Shown here piece by piece: positions 36,486 through 45,806 of a stretch of DNA of 64,000 bases. The stretch is taken from positions 434,001 to 498,000 of the forward strand of contig NZ_JARXVJ010000001.1 in NCBI RefSeq assembly GCF_029892445.1, given 5' to 3'. This DNA is from Chryseobacterium sp. H1D6B. GTDB lineage: Bacteria; Bacteroidota; Bacteroidia; Flavobacteriales; Weeksellaceae. Numbering within the stretch: position 1 is the first letter of the stretch; each line of letters starts with the position of its first letter. The notes under the pieces were generated by a model. It was not told the DNA's origin and did not search any database. It worked only from the letters and a program-made list of their open reading frames with translations. Both the position numbers and the translations under genes were made by a program.

Positions 36486-39101
36486 TTATAAAGTTTTTAA
36501 CTTCTCTTCCAGCAGTGCAATTTTATCTTGTGCATCTTTTTGTTTTTTGCGCTCTACGTCTACCACTTCAGGTTTTGCATTAGCCACAAACTTTTCATTA
36601 GAAAGTTTCTTTTCAACGGAGATCAGGAAGCCTTTCAAATACTTCACTTCTTCTTCCATTTTCTCTTTCTCTTCACCTAAATCTAAGTTTTCGCTCAACG
36701 GAATTGATATTTCAGTTGATCCCACTAAGAAAGTAAAACTAGGTTTATCTGTTTTGCCTCCAAAATGAATTTCGGAAACATTTCCTAATTTTCTTACAAC
36801 AGCTTCATTGGCAAACTGAGAGGCGTTAGTATACAATTCAACGGCTTCTCTTGGAGATATTCCTTTGCTTTGACGGTAGTTTCTCACTCCCGAGATCAGT
36901 TCTTCAGCGGTTTCAAAATCTTTAATGATATCTTCATTAAATGTATCCGCATTTTTCTGCTGCGTAATAACCAAAGCTTCTGCTGCATTTCTTTCTGCTA
37001 TCAACTGCCACAATTCTTCTGACATAAACGGCATGAACGGATGTAATAATTTCATCAGTTCTTCAAAGAAAGCAATGGTATGCTGATAAACTTCTTTAGA
37101 AATTCCTTCTCCATAATTGGGCTTCACAGCCTCCAGGTACCATCCGCAAAAATCGTCCCAAACTAATTTATAAATTAAATGGAGTGCATCAGAAATTCTA
37201 AATTTTTCGAACTGCTGATTGATTTCTATAATTGTTTTGTTCAATTGATTTCCAAACCATTCGATAGCTTCTTGATCTGAAGTATTCAACGGTTTGTCTT
37301 CTTTTACCCAGCCCTGCGTTAAACGGAACGCATTCCATATCTTCGTCATGAAGTTCCTTCCCTGAAGCATTAGATCTTCATCAAAAAGAAGGTCATTACC
37401 CGCTGCAGAACTTAATAAAATTCCTACACGAACTCCATCCGCACCATATTTATCCATTAATTCCAGCGGATCCGGAGAATTCCCTAAAGATTTAGACATT
37501 TTTCTTCTCTGCTTATCTCTAACAATTCCGGTGAAATAAACATTTTTGAATGGAACTTCTTTTTTATATTCCAGTCCTGCCATGATCATTCTTGCTACCC
37601 AGAAGAAGATGATATCCGGACCTGTAACAAGATCTGAAGTCGGATAATAATATTGGATATCTTTATTTTCAGGATCAAGCAGTCCGTCGAATACCGACAT
37701 CGGCCACAGCCAAGAAGAGAACCAGGTATCTAAAACATCTTGATCCTGTCTTAAATCTGAAACTTGAAGACCTGGGTTTTGAGATTTATCTTTAGCTAAT
37801 TCTAAAGCTTCTTCTATGGTTTCAGCAACTACAAAATCGTTTTCTCCATCTCCGTAATAGAACGCAGGAATCTGCTGTCCCCACCATAACTGACGGGAAA
37901 TATTCCAGTCACGGATGTTCTCCATCCAGTGTTTATAAGTATTTTTAAACTTCTCTGGATAGAACTTCACCTCATCGTCCATTACTACATCCAAAGCAGG
38001 CTTAGCAATATCTGACATTTTTAAGAACCACTGAACAGAAATTTTAGGTTCAATAACAGCCCCTGTTCTTTCTGAAGTTCCTACTTTATTTACGTAATCT
38101 TCTGCTTTTAACAAAAGACCTTTTTCTTCTAATTCTTTTGCGATCTGCTTTCTGACGTCAAATCTATTTTTTCCTGCGTAATGCAGTCCGTGCTCATTAA
38201 GATTTCCGTCATCGTCTAAAGCATCAATCATTTTCAGCTGATGTTTCTGCCCGATCTCATAGTCATTAATATCATGGGCAGGAGTAATTTTTAAAGCACC
38301 TGTACCGAATTCAATATCCACATAGTCATCTTCAATCACAGGAATCACTCTGCCGACGATCGGAACTATTACGTTTTTACCTTTCAGATGAGCATATCTT
38401 TCATCATTTGGATTGATACATACCGCAGTATCCCCAAAAATAGTTTCAGGACGTGTTGTAGCTACAGAAAGAAACTCTTCAGAACCTTCAATTTTATATT
38501 TTAAGAAATATAATTTTCCGTTCTGCTCTTTAAATATAACCTCTTCATCAGAAATATTAGTTTTTGCTTCCGGATCCCAATTGACCATTCTGTATCCTCT
38601 GTAGATAAGACCTTTGTTATAAAGATCTATAAAACTTTTGATCACCTGGGCAGACATTTTATCTTCCATGGTGAAACGGGTTCTGTCCCAGTCGCAAGAA
38701 CAACCCAGCTTTTTTAACTGCTCAAGAATAGTTCCTCCATACTTATCAGTCCATTCCCAGGCGTGTTTTAAAAATTCTTCACGGGTAATATCTGATTTAT
38801 TGATTCCTTCAGATTTCAATTTAGCAACCACCTTCGCTTCTGTAGCAATAGAAGCGTGGTCTGTTCCCGGAATCCAGCAGGCATTAAAGCCCTGCATTCT
38901 TGCACGGCGGACCAGAACATCCTGAATGGTATTATTCAACATATGCCCCATGTGTAAAATCCCCGTTACATTCGGCGGAGGTATTACTATAGTATATGGA
39001 GGTTTTTCGTTAGGTTCTGAATGGAAGTATTTGTTTTCCAGCCAGTACTTGTACCATTTTTGTTCTGTTTCCTGTGGATTATATTTTTCTGAAATCTGCA
39101 T
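36486..39101 (-). CDS. valS: Valyl-tRNA synthetase
   Basis: The 871-residue class I synthetase has the HIGH motif PPNVTGILHMGHMLNN (about residue 42), the KMSKS motif KMSKSLGNSPDP (about residue 535), an editing CP1 domain (TTRPETIFGDTAV) and the C-terminal coiled-coil tRNA arm (LDLGEEKEKMEEEVKYLKGF). It charges tRNA-Val and edits threonine. Length is normal. A TATTTTTG box at 39131-39138 precedes it. Confidence 0.98.
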   Translation of the reverse strand: MQISEKYNPQETEQKWYKYWLENKYFHSEPNEKPPYTIVIPPPNVTGILHMGHMLNNTIQDVLVRRARMQGFNACWIPGTDHASIATEAKVVAKLKSEGINKSDITREEFLKHAWEWTDKYGGTILEQLKKLGCSCDWDRTRFTMEDKMSAQVIKSFIDLYNKGLIYRGYRMVNWDPEAKTNISDEEVIFKEQNGKLYFLKYKIEGSEEFLSVATTRPETIFGDTAVCINPNDERYAHLKGKNVIVPIVGRVIPVIEDDYVDIEFGTGALKITPAHDINDYEIGQKHQLKMIDALDDDGNLNEHGLHYAGKNRFDVRKQIAKELEEKGLLLKAEDYVNKVGTSERTGAVIEPKISVQWFLKMSDIAKPALDVVMDDEVKFYPEKFKNTYKHWMENIRDWNISRQLWWGQQIPAFYYGDGENDFVVAETIEEALELAKDKSQNPGLQVSDLRQDQDVLDTWFSSWLWPMSVFDGLLDPENKDIQYYYPTSDLVTGPDIIFFWVARMIMAGLEYKKEVPFKNVYFTGIVRDKQRRKMSKSLGNSPDPLELMDKYGADGVRVGILLSSAAGNDLLFDEDLMLQGRNFMTKIWNAFRLTQGWVKEDKPLNTSDQEAIEWFGNQLNKTIIEINQQFEKFRISDALHLIYKLVWDDFCGWYLEAVKPNYGEGISKEVYQHTIAFFEELMKLLHPFMPFMSEELWQLIAERNAAEALVITQQKNADTFNEDIIKDFETAEELISGVRNYRQSKGISPREAVELYTNASQFANEAVVRKLGNVSEIHFGGKTDKPSFTFLVGSTEISIPLSENLDLGEEKEKMEEEVKYLKGFLISVEKKLSNEKFVANAKPEVVDVERKKQKDAQDKIALLEEKLKTL

Positions 39102-39130
39102 AAAATTCTATTTCTTTAGCTTACAATTTG

Positions 39131-39138
39131 CAAAAATA
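39131..39138 (-). promoter_or_regulatory. Candidate -7 box (TATTTTTG) of valS
   Basis: The minus strand reads TATTTTTG, fitting TAnnTTTG, 29 bp before the valS ATG. Confidence 0.45.
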
Positions 39139-39180
39139 GTTTAAAGAAAAAATATTTTAAGTATGAATTAAAATAATTTT

Positions 39181-39188
39181 TAACTTTG
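39181..39188 (+). promoter_or_regulatory. Candidate -7 box (TAACTTTG) of the DUF1573 gene
   Basis: TAACTTTG matches TAnnTTTG, 42 bp before the chosen ATG at 39231; the position argues against the upstream in-frame ATG at 39186, which would overlap the promoter. Confidence 0.5.
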
Positions 39189-39230
39189 TTTCTTAAAATT
39201 TATCTAACAAACATATTAACATTCAAGAAT

Positions 39231-39698
39231 ATGAAAAAATTAATTGCAGGAATTGCACTATTTGGAACATTTGCTATTGCATCTGCACAGACTATCACTT
39301 TTGATAAAACTACTTTTGATTACGGTACTATTAAGCCTAGTTCTGATGGTACAAGATTCTTTACAGTAACTAACACTGGTGATAAGCCATTGGTACTTTC
39401 TAATGTAAAAGCTTCTTGCGGATGTACAACTCCAGATTTCAGCACTGATCCTATTATGCCGGGAAAATCTGCTAAAATTAAAGTGGGATACAACACAGCG
39501 ATCAACGGAGGATTCAACAAAATGATTGAAGTATTTTCTAATGACCCTGCAAACAGCAGAAGTGTAATCTACATTAAAGGTAACGTAGATGCTAACGCTC
39601 CTGAGCCTAAGCCATTAACTGCTGAAGAGCAAAAAGCAGCGGCAAAAGCAGAAAAGAAAGCGGCAAAACAAGCTAAAAAAGTAGCAGCCGTAAAATAA
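39231..39698 (+). CDS. DUF1573 exported protein
   Basis: With the ATG at 39231 the product has 155 residues and a clean signal peptide (MKKLIAGIALFGTFAIASAQ); the longer start at 39186 would hide it. An Ig-like DUF1573 domain follows (TFDYGTIKPSSDGTRFFTV, KASCGCTTPDFST, GFNKMIEVFSNDP), with the Cys pair CGC typical of this family. The Lys/Ala-rich tail (EEQKAAAKAEKKAAKQAKK) is unusual for a periplasmic domain and may contact envelope polymers. Function unknown. Confidence 0.85.
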   Translation: MKKLIAGIALFGTFAIASAQTITFDKTTFDYGTIKPSSDGTRFFTVTNTGDKPLVLSNVKASCGCTTPDFSTDPIMPGKSAKIKVGYNTAINGGFNKMIEVFSNDPANSRSVIYIKGNVDANAPEPKPLTAEEQKAAAKAEKKAAKQAKKVAAVK

Positions 39699-39715
39699 TC
39701 TTTACTCAAAAAAAA

Positions 39716-39746
39716 GAAAAACCGTCTCCATGGAGACGGTTTTTTT
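39716..39746 (+). terminator. Terminator after the DUF1573 gene
   Basis: ACCGTCTCCA-TGGAGACGGT is a perfect 20-bp palindrome followed by eight T residues. Confidence 0.85.
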
Positions 39747-39774
39747 TATTACATTTATTTTAAATAAATAATAT

Positions 39775-40644
39775 ATGGACACCAATTTCTCAGACGATTT
39801 CCAAGTAAAAGGAAAATTTTCAATAAAAAAAGCTTCTACAGAATATAAAGGAAAACTAACGAAAAATGAAGGAGTACAAATGCTGATCAAAGAAAAAGAA
39901 AAACTGCGTGAGCTTCAGGGAAGATTATATGCAGACGGAGGCAAATCCCTTTTGGTTATTCTTCAGGCGATGGATGCCGCTGGAAAAGACAGTTTGATTG
40001 AGCATGTTTTCGGAGGAGTAAATCCTCAGGGATGTAATGTAACCAGCTTCAAAACACCAAGTTCAAAAGAATATTCCCACGACTTTTTATGGAGGCATTA
40101 TTTAGCACTTCCTCAAAAAGGGATGATCGGGATCTTTAACCGTTCTCATTATGAAAGCGTATTGGTATGTAAAGTTCATCCTGAATATAATTTAAGTGAA
40201 AAAACATGGGGGTCTGTGAAAGATTTCAATAAAACTTTTTGGGAAAACAGATATGAAAGTATCAGGAATTTTGAAAAACATCTTTCTCAAAACGGGACTA
40301 CCATTGTGAAAATATTTTTAAATGTCTCTAAAAAAGAACAGAAACAAAGGCTTTTAGACAGAATTGATGAACAGGAAAAAAACTGGAAATTCTCAGCGGC
40401 GGACCTTCCTGAAAGAGCATTATTCGACCAATATATGAAATGTTATGAAACGGCTATCAATGAAACCTCTAAAGACAATGCACCCTGGTATGTACTTCCG
40501 GCAGATAATAAATGGTTCGCCAGAGTCGCTGCCGTGCAGATCATTATTGATACTTTAGAAAAGATGAATTTAAAATATCCCCAGCTTTCAGAAAAAGACA
40601 AACAAGGTTTAATGAATTCTAAGAAACAGCTCGAAAGCGAATAG
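39775..40644 (+). CDS. PPK2-family polyphosphate:nucleotide phosphotransferase
   Basis: The 289-residue kinase has Walker A (MDAAGKDSLIEHV, about residue 65), the lid region (TSFKTPSSKEYSHDFLWR) and Walker B-like FNRSHYESVLV. PPK2 enzymes use polyphosphate to phosphorylate AMP, ADP or nucleoside diphosphates; the single-domain length fits class III or class I but the direction and substrate cannot be decided. It stands alone with terminators on both sides. Confidence 0.9.
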   Translation: MDTNFSDDFQVKGKFSIKKASTEYKGKLTKNEGVQMLIKEKEKLRELQGRLYADGGKSLLVILQAMDAAGKDSLIEHVFGGVNPQGCNVTSFKTPSSKEYSHDFLWRHYLALPQKGMIGIFNRSHYESVLVCKVHPEYNLSEKTWGSVKDFNKTFWENRYESIRNFEKHLSQNGTTIVKIFLNVSKKEQKQRLLDRIDEQEKNWKFSAADLPERALFDQYMKCYETAINETSKDNAPWYVLPADNKWFARVAAVQIIIDTLEKMNLKYPQLSEKDKQGLMNSKKQLESE

Positions 40645-40687
40645 AAATTTCATGACATTTCCTTTAATAATAAAGGCTGAAAAATAT

Positions 40688-40717
40688 AAAAGAGCGGAGA
40701 ATAATCTGCGCTCTTTT
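40688..40717 (+). terminator. Terminator after the PPK2 gene
   Basis: AAAAGAGCG and CGCTCTTTT pair across a 12-base loop, followed by T residues; it also separates PPK2 from convergent rnpB. Confidence 0.65.
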
Positions 40718-40745
40718 TATGCTTTATAAATTCTAATCAAAAAAT

Positions 40746-41071
40746 CACGAGAAAATCTATAAGCCGGATTTTGTACTTCCCGAAAGAAGTGCCTGTTATT
40801 TATCTGCGTCTTACATTGCTGCAAAACTTTAGCTGATTACCCCTCGGTTTTCAAAGCGAGCCGCTCCTATTTCCATTACTGAAAAGAACCGATATACTTA
40901 CCATTGCACCGCAAAGAGTTTACCTGGTTTCACTACAGCCGAACTGTACCTGCTTTCTGTTGCACTTGTCCTATCCTCACGGATGACGGATGTTATCCGC
41001 TTTGCTGCTCTATGGTGTCCGGACTTTCCTACCTCTGCCGAAGCAGAAATCAACAAGCCGATTTTCTCGTG
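40746..41071 (-). ncRNA. rnpB: RNase P RNA, bacterial type A-like
   Basis: The minus strand carries the conserved cores of the RNase P catalytic RNA: GGTAGGAAAGTCCGGACACC near the 5' end, the region GTGAAACCAGGTAAACTC, and the 3' segment ending CCGGCTTATAGA. The ends pair exactly over 12 bases (CACGAGAAAATC with GATTTTCTCGTG) to form P1, giving about 326 nt. A TATCTTTG box (41076-41083) lies 5 bp before the 5' end, fixing the start. RNase P removes 5' leaders from pre-tRNAs. ORFs drawn across this region are not real. Confidence 0.93.
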
Positions 41072-41075
41072 GGGG

Positions 41076-41083
41076 CAAAGATA
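41076..41083 (-). promoter_or_regulatory. -7 box (TATCTTTG) of rnpB
   Basis: The minus strand reads TATCTTTG, an exact TAnnTTTG match, placed so that transcription begins at the first base of the P1 helix. The remainder of 40645-41272 beyond rnpB and the PPK2 terminator holds no recognised feature. Confidence 0.65.
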
Positions 41084-41272
41084 CGAATTATGAGTTATAA
41101 GTTGGGTATTATAAGTTCCGAGTTCCTGAATATGGGCATATCAGCAGGTTTAAGTTTTCCGGTATCATAAAATCAAATTATCCCTTATCACTCAACGAAA
41201 CGTATTCAATTTTTAAAACTTACAATTAATACTCCGTAACTCTTCACTAATTACCACTTTATTATTATCTTC

Positions 41273-41782
41273 GTGCATTATACATCTATTTTGATTTCCA
41301 GAGAAAAAGAATTTGCACAGCTGATCAAAGATAATCAGGGACTGATTATCAAAGTTTCCCGGCTATATACCAATTCACTGGAAGACGAGGAAGATCTTTT
41401 CCAGGAGATTGTTCTGCAGCTCTGGAGAAGTTATGATTCTTTTAAAGGAAATTCAAAAATCTCTACCTGGATGTATCGTGTAGCCCTTAATACAGCCATT
41501 ACTCTTTTCAGAAAAAAAAGCAAGAGCCTGCCTACGAATGAATTAGACATTAACCACAAAGATTTTGTAGAGGATGACGATGACAAACAGCAGCAGATCT
41601 CTCTTTTGTACACGGTAATTAAGACGCTGCCGAATGTAGAAAGAGCAATAGTAATGATGTATCTGGATGACCTGCCTTACAAGGATATTGCAGAAAATCT
41701 CGGGATAACCGAAGTAAATGCACGTGTGAAAATGAACAGATTAAAGAAAACCCTTAAAGAACAGATGGAAAAATATGCCTGA
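41273..41782 (+). CDS. ECF-type RNA polymerase sigma factor
   Basis: The 169-residue protein has sigma region 2 (DEEDLFQEIVLQLWRSYDSF) with KISTWMYRVALNTAITLFR, and region 4 (YTVIKTLPNVERAIVMMYLD with YKDIAENLGITEVNARVKM). No ATG is available at the start. The GTG at 41273 is the longest choice, but a TATCTTCG box at 41266-41273 overlaps it, so TTG at 41291 is possible. Its stop overlaps the next gene by 8 bp, so the membrane protein is a probable partner or anti-sigma factor. Confidence 0.9.
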   Translation: MHYTSILISREKEFAQLIKDNQGLIIKVSRLYTNSLEDEEDLFQEIVLQLWRSYDSFKGNSKISTWMYRVALNTAITLFRKKSKSLPTNELDINHKDFVEDDDDKQQQISLLYTVIKTLPNVERAIVMMYLDDLPYKDIAENLGITEVNARVKMNRLKKTLKEQMEKYA

Positions 41783-42449
41783 ATTTGATTTAGACAGCTT
41801 TAAGAAAACATGGCAGGAACAGCCTGTTCAGCAGAAATACGACAACAGTGAGATCCTTCAGATGCTGAATAAAAAATCACGTAATTACGTGAAATATATA
41901 TTCTGGATAAGTGTTGTAGAGTTTTTATTCTTTTCTGTAATGGGAATATTTTATCTGATGCAGGGAGAAGAATCAAACAGTTTTCTAAAAGTACTTGAAA
42001 AGCTGGGTGCCCAGAAAACGCCTGAAGTGAAGCATAATTTTGCAACTATTTATTTGATATTAAAAGTTCTAAGTTTATTAGTAACTGCCTATTTTGTTTA
42101 TAAATTCTATCAAAACTACCGCAAGATAAAAATCGAAGAAGATCTAAAAGGATTTATCATCAGGATCATCAAATTTAAAAAAACGGTCAATGCATTTATT
42201 TTAATCAGTATACTTTTATTAATTGCATTTACTTCTATTTTCACAGCTTTCATATTTTATGCACTCAATTCTCAAAGTATAGAACTCAATAATTCTACCC
42301 TCACAGGTTTCATCATCGGTATTGTTTTAAGTACCGGGCTGAGTGTACTGCTTATCTGGCTTTACTACAGAGTTGTTTACGGGATCATTATGAAAAGGCT
42401 GGATAAAAATTTAAAACAGCTAAAAGATCTGGATTCTCAGGAAAATTAA
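41775..42449 (+). CDS. Membrane protein coupled to the ECF sigma factor, possible anti-sigma factor
   Basis: The 224-residue protein has a soluble N-terminus (MPEFDLDSFKKTWQEQPVQ), then four membrane helices (YIFWISVVEFLFFSVMGIFY; TIYLILKVLSLLVTAYFV; AFILISILLLIAFTSIFTAF; IVLSTGLSVLLIWLYY). It lacks the zinc-binding HxxxCxxC of ZAS anti-sigma factors. The 8-bp overlap with the sigma gene implies translational coupling and hence a regulatory link, which is an inference. Confidence 0.75.
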   Translation: MPEFDLDSFKKTWQEQPVQQKYDNSEILQMLNKKSRNYVKYIFWISVVEFLFFSVMGIFYLMQGEESNSFLKVLEKLGAQKTPEVKHNFATIYLILKVLSLLVTAYFVYKFYQNYRKIKIEEDLKGFIIRIIKFKKTVNAFILISILLLIAFTSIFTAFIFYALNSQSIELNNSTLTGFIIGIVLSTGLSVLLIWLYYRVVYGIIMKRLDKNLKQLKDLDSQEN

Positions 42450-42510
42450 TACTCCACAAGGCCTCAGCTTAAGATTTATTTGTTAATTTTAATTAACCAA
42501 ATCTTTCATT

Positions 42511-44121
42511 ATGGCTTTATCTTACGTATCCGGAGCTTCGGATATTCCTTTACTGGGGCAGACTATTGGAAATAATTTAAAAAAAACTGTTGAAAAATAT
42601 CCCGATCAAGAAGCGTTAATCTCTGTACATCAAAATTACAGAGCAACTTATAGGGAATTTTATAATCAGACTGCATCGGCAGCTAAAGCTTTAATTCATT
42701 TGGGTGCAAAATCAGGAGACAGGATAGGAATCTGGGCTTCCAACCGGTATGAATGGGTATTGCTGCAGTATGCTACGGCCAGAATCGGAATCATTTTAGT
42801 TAATATCAATCCGGCTTACAGAACCCATGAGCTTACTTATGTACTCAATCAGTCTGAGATCCGTTTTATTTTCTCTTCTTTAAGTTTTAAATCCAGTAAC
42901 TACAAGGAAATGGTAGAATACGCTAAAGAAGTATGCCCGATCCTTGAAGAAGCAGTTTTCTTTGATGACAGCTGGAATCAATTTTTAAAAAACGGAGAAA
43001 ATATTTCTAATGAGCTGCTGCATAGTTTTGAAACGAAAGTTCAGTTTGACGACCCCGTCAATATTCAATATACATCAGGAACTACAGGCTTTCCGAAGGG
43101 AGTAACTCTTTCTCATCATAATATTCTTAACAACGGATATTTTATCGGAATAAGATTAAAATACACAGAAAAAGATCGAGTCTGCATTCCTGTACCGTTT
43201 TATCACTGCTTTGGAATGGTGATTGGAAATATATGCTGTATTGCCCACGGCGCGTGTATTGTCATTCCGAACGACAGCTTTGATCCGGAAATCACTTTAA
43301 AAGTCATTTCGGATGAAAAATGTACTTCTTTATATGGAGTTCCAACCATGTTTATCGCTGAACTTGCTGTAACAAATTTTAATACCTGCGATTTTTCTAG
43401 TTTAAGAACCGGCGTTATGGCAGGTTCAGTCTGCCCGCCTGAAATCATGAAAAAGGTAGAAAATTTGATGAATATTAAAGAAATGAGCATCTGTTATGGC
43501 ATGACAGAAACATCTCCGGTTTCTACACAGACTTTAATTGGAACCTCTTTAGAAAAACAAGTGACCACGGTAGGAACTGTACAGGACCATCTTGAAATAA
43601 AGATCATTGATGAAAACGGCAGTATCATAAAACGCGGCGAGCACGGCGAGCTCTGCACAAGAGGCTATTCTGTGATGTTAAAGTATTGGAATGACCCGGA
43701 AAACACAAGAAAAGTATTAGACGATGCACGATGGATGCATACCGGTGATATGGCCGTAATGGATCATGAAGGCTATATTACGATCTCGGGAAGAATAAAA
43801 GACCTGATCATAAGAGGCGGCGAGAATATCTCTCCAAAAGAAATTGAAGATTTTCTGTATACTTATCCGAACATCCTTGATGTCCAGATCATCGGTGTTC
43901 CGAGTGAAAGATTGGGAGAAGAAGTGATGGCATGGGTAAAGGTAAGAAAAGGATTTGACGTCACTGAAGAGGAGCTTCTCAACTACTGTAAAGATAAAAT
44001 TGCACACTATAAAATCCCTAAATACTGGAAGTTTGTAGATGAATTTCCGATGACCATCTCAGGAAAAGTAAGAAAGGTGGAAATGCGCGAAATTTCCATT
44101 AAAGAATTAGGATTGAATTAA
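42511..44121 (+). CDS. AMP-binding acyl-CoA synthetase
   Basis: The 536-residue enzyme has the AMP-binding P-loop YTSGTTGFPKGVTLSHHN (about residue 187), the region SICYGMTETSPVSTQ, the motif WMHTGDMAVMDHEGYITISG followed by IKDLIIRGGENISPKEIE, and the catalytic Lys in TISGKVRKVEMRE. It adenylates a carboxylic acid, probably a medium- or long-chain fatty acid, and transfers it to CoA. Substrate specificity is not readable. A bidirectional terminator separates it from convergent rpoN. Confidence 0.92.
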   Translation: MALSYVSGASDIPLLGQTIGNNLKKTVEKYPDQEALISVHQNYRATYREFYNQTASAAKALIHLGAKSGDRIGIWASNRYEWVLLQYATARIGIILVNINPAYRTHELTYVLNQSEIRFIFSSLSFKSSNYKEMVEYAKEVCPILEEAVFFDDSWNQFLKNGENISNELLHSFETKVQFDDPVNIQYTSGTTGFPKGVTLSHHNILNNGYFIGIRLKYTEKDRVCIPVPFYHCFGMVIGNICCIAHGACIVIPNDSFDPEITLKVISDEKCTSLYGVPTMFIAELAVTNFNTCDFSSLRTGVMAGSVCPPEIMKKVENLMNIKEMSICYGMTETSPVSTQTLIGTSLEKQVTTVGTVQDHLEIKIIDENGSIIKRGEHGELCTRGYSVMLKYWNDPENTRKVLDDARWMHTGDMAVMDHEGYITISGRIKDLIIRGGENISPKEIEDFLYTYPNILDVQIIGVPSERLGEEVMAWVKVRKGFDVTEEELLNYCKDKIAHYKIPKYWKFVDEFPMTISGKVRKVEMREISIKELGLN

Positions 44122-44145
44122 TTCCAATATTCATTCAGATGATAA

Positions 44146-44177
44146 AAAAAGCATTTCAATATTTTGAAATGCTTTTT
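44146..44177. terminator. Bidirectional terminator between acyl-CoA synthetase and rpoN
   Basis: AAAAAGCATTTCAA and TTGAAATGCTTTTT form a 14-bp stem with a 4-base loop and T-runs on both strands. Confidence 0.8.
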
Positions 44178-44184
44178 ATTATTT

Positions 44185-45648
44185 TTAAAGTTCTTTTCTT
44201 AGTCTCGCTACAGGAATATTGAGCTGTTCCCTGTATTTAGCAATGGTTCTTCTTGCAATATTGTACCCCTGCTCTTTCAAAATCACTACTAATGCATCAT
44301 CAGTAAGCGGTTTTCTTTTATTTTCTTTGCTGATTACTTCCTGAAGATGAGTTTTAATTTCCTTGGTAGAAACCTCTTCTCCGTCATCATTGGTTAAACT
44401 GTCAGAGAATAGATCTTTAAGGTAGACAATTCCATTCGGTGTGTCGGCATATTTACTTTTCACTACTCTTGAAATTGTTGAAATATCAAATCCTGTAATA
44501 TCTGCTATATCTTTCAGAATCATTGGTCTTAAAGATTTTTCATCCCCTGTAATGAAATAATCTTTCTGGAATTTAACAATCGCTGTAATCGTCTGCAGTA
44601 ATGTATTCTGACGTTGATTAATCGCATCAATATACCATTTTGCAGCATCTAATTTCTGCTTAATGAACAAAGCTGCCTGTTTATGTTCAGAAGAATTTTT
44701 ATCATGAGAATAAGTAGATAAAATATCCTTGTACTCTTCAGAAACTCTTAAGGTAGGAGCGTTTTTACTGTTTAAGAAAGGAATTACTATTCCGTCTTTC
44801 ACCTGGATAACAAAATCCGGGATAATCTCCTGATTGATGGTGATTGTCTGGGTATCAAAATTCCCTCCTACTTTTGGAGAAAGTTTAGAAATCTGTTCTA
44901 ATGCATCTTTCAGATCTTCTTCTTCAATATCATATTTCTGTATGATCTTGTTGTAATGCTTATTCGTTAAGGCATCGAATTGGTATCTCAAAATATTTGC
45001 GGCCAGAGAAATTGCTTTATCTGCGCTTACTTTCTTTTCAATCTGTAACAAAAGACATTCCTGAAGCCCTCTAGCACCCACTCCCGGCGGATCCAGCTTC
45101 TGAACATAATTTTCCAGAATATCTTCCACTTTCTCTTTGGTAGTATAAATACCTTGTGAAAAAGCCAGATCATCTACTATAGCTTTAATTTCTCTTCTTA
45201 AATATCCGTCTGAGTCAAGGTTTCCTATGATATATTCAGCAATTTTCACATCTCCCTCATTAATATTAGCAAGATGGATCTGCTCCAATAGATAATCATA
45301 TAAAGACTGCCCTTCTGTTAAAAGACTTTCATTATCAAATTCTTCATCGTCTGCAGAATAGTTCCCTGAAGCTGTTTTATAGCTAGGCTCATCATCATAG
45401 AGATAGTCGTTCACATCAAAATCAGTTTCAATGCTTTCTGTCCCCTCATTTTCATAAGAATCTTCTAATGCAGCATAATCATCCTCCTTAGATTCTTCCT
45501 TAGCAATTTCTAAAGCAGGGTTTTCTTCTAACTCTCTCTCCAATTCCTCTTCAAATTCTAGTGTGTGAAGCTGTATCAACTTCATCAATTGAATTTGCTG
45601 AGGGGCAAGCTTCTGTCCTAATTTGAGTTGTAAGTGTTGTTTTAGCAT
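44185..45648 (-). CDS. rpoN: RNA polymerase sigma-54 factor
   Basis: The 487-residue protein has the Gln/Leu-rich activator-interacting region I (QIQLMKLIQLHTLEFEEELE), an acidic linker (about residues 50-120), the core-binding domain, a DNA-binding helix (LKDIADITGFDISTISRVVK) and the RpoN box ARRTIAKYREQ (about residue 470). It directs transcription from -24/-12 promoters with NtrC-type activators, none of which is in the window. Length is normal for Bacteroidota. Confidence 0.97.
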   Translation of the reverse strand: MLKQHLQLKLGQKLAPQQIQLMKLIQLHTLEFEEELERELEENPALEIAKEESKEDDYAALEDSYENEGTESIETDFDVNDYLYDDEPSYKTASGNYSADDEEFDNESLLTEGQSLYDYLLEQIHLANINEGDVKIAEYIIGNLDSDGYLRREIKAIVDDLAFSQGIYTTKEKVEDILENYVQKLDPPGVGARGLQECLLLQIEKKVSADKAISLAANILRYQFDALTNKHYNKIIQKYDIEEEDLKDALEQISKLSPKVGGNFDTQTITINQEIIPDFVIQVKDGIVIPFLNSKNAPTLRVSEEYKDILSTYSHDKNSSEHKQAALFIKQKLDAAKWYIDAINQRQNTLLQTITAIVKFQKDYFITGDEKSLRPMILKDIADITGFDISTISRVVKSKYADTPNGIVYLKDLFSDSLTNDDGEEVSTKEIKTHLQEVISKENKRKPLTDDALVVILKEQGYNIARRTIAKYREQLNIPVARLRKEL

Positions 45649-45766
45649 ATTCCTCTACGTGTTTTTAACATAACATATTCTACGAAATTAATAAATTTAT
45701 TCGACAATAAACATATTTAGCATGATTTTTGTATTATATAAAGCATTATAATAAGCTATTAAAAAA

Positions 45767-45802
45767 TAAAAAAGCCTTAAAATCTAATTTAAGGCTTTTT
45801 TT
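45767..45802 (-). terminator. Terminator after asnS
   Basis: AAAAAGCCTTAAA pairs with TTTAAGGCTTTTT, followed on the minus strand by further T residues, directly after the asnS stop. Confidence 0.8.
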
Positions 45803-45806
45803 GTAT

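Noticed and set aside
40904..41170. An 88-codon open frame and other frames across 40750-41100
   Set aside because: They lie within RNase P RNA, whose conserved cores and P1 pairing are clear; the protein frames have no family resemblance.
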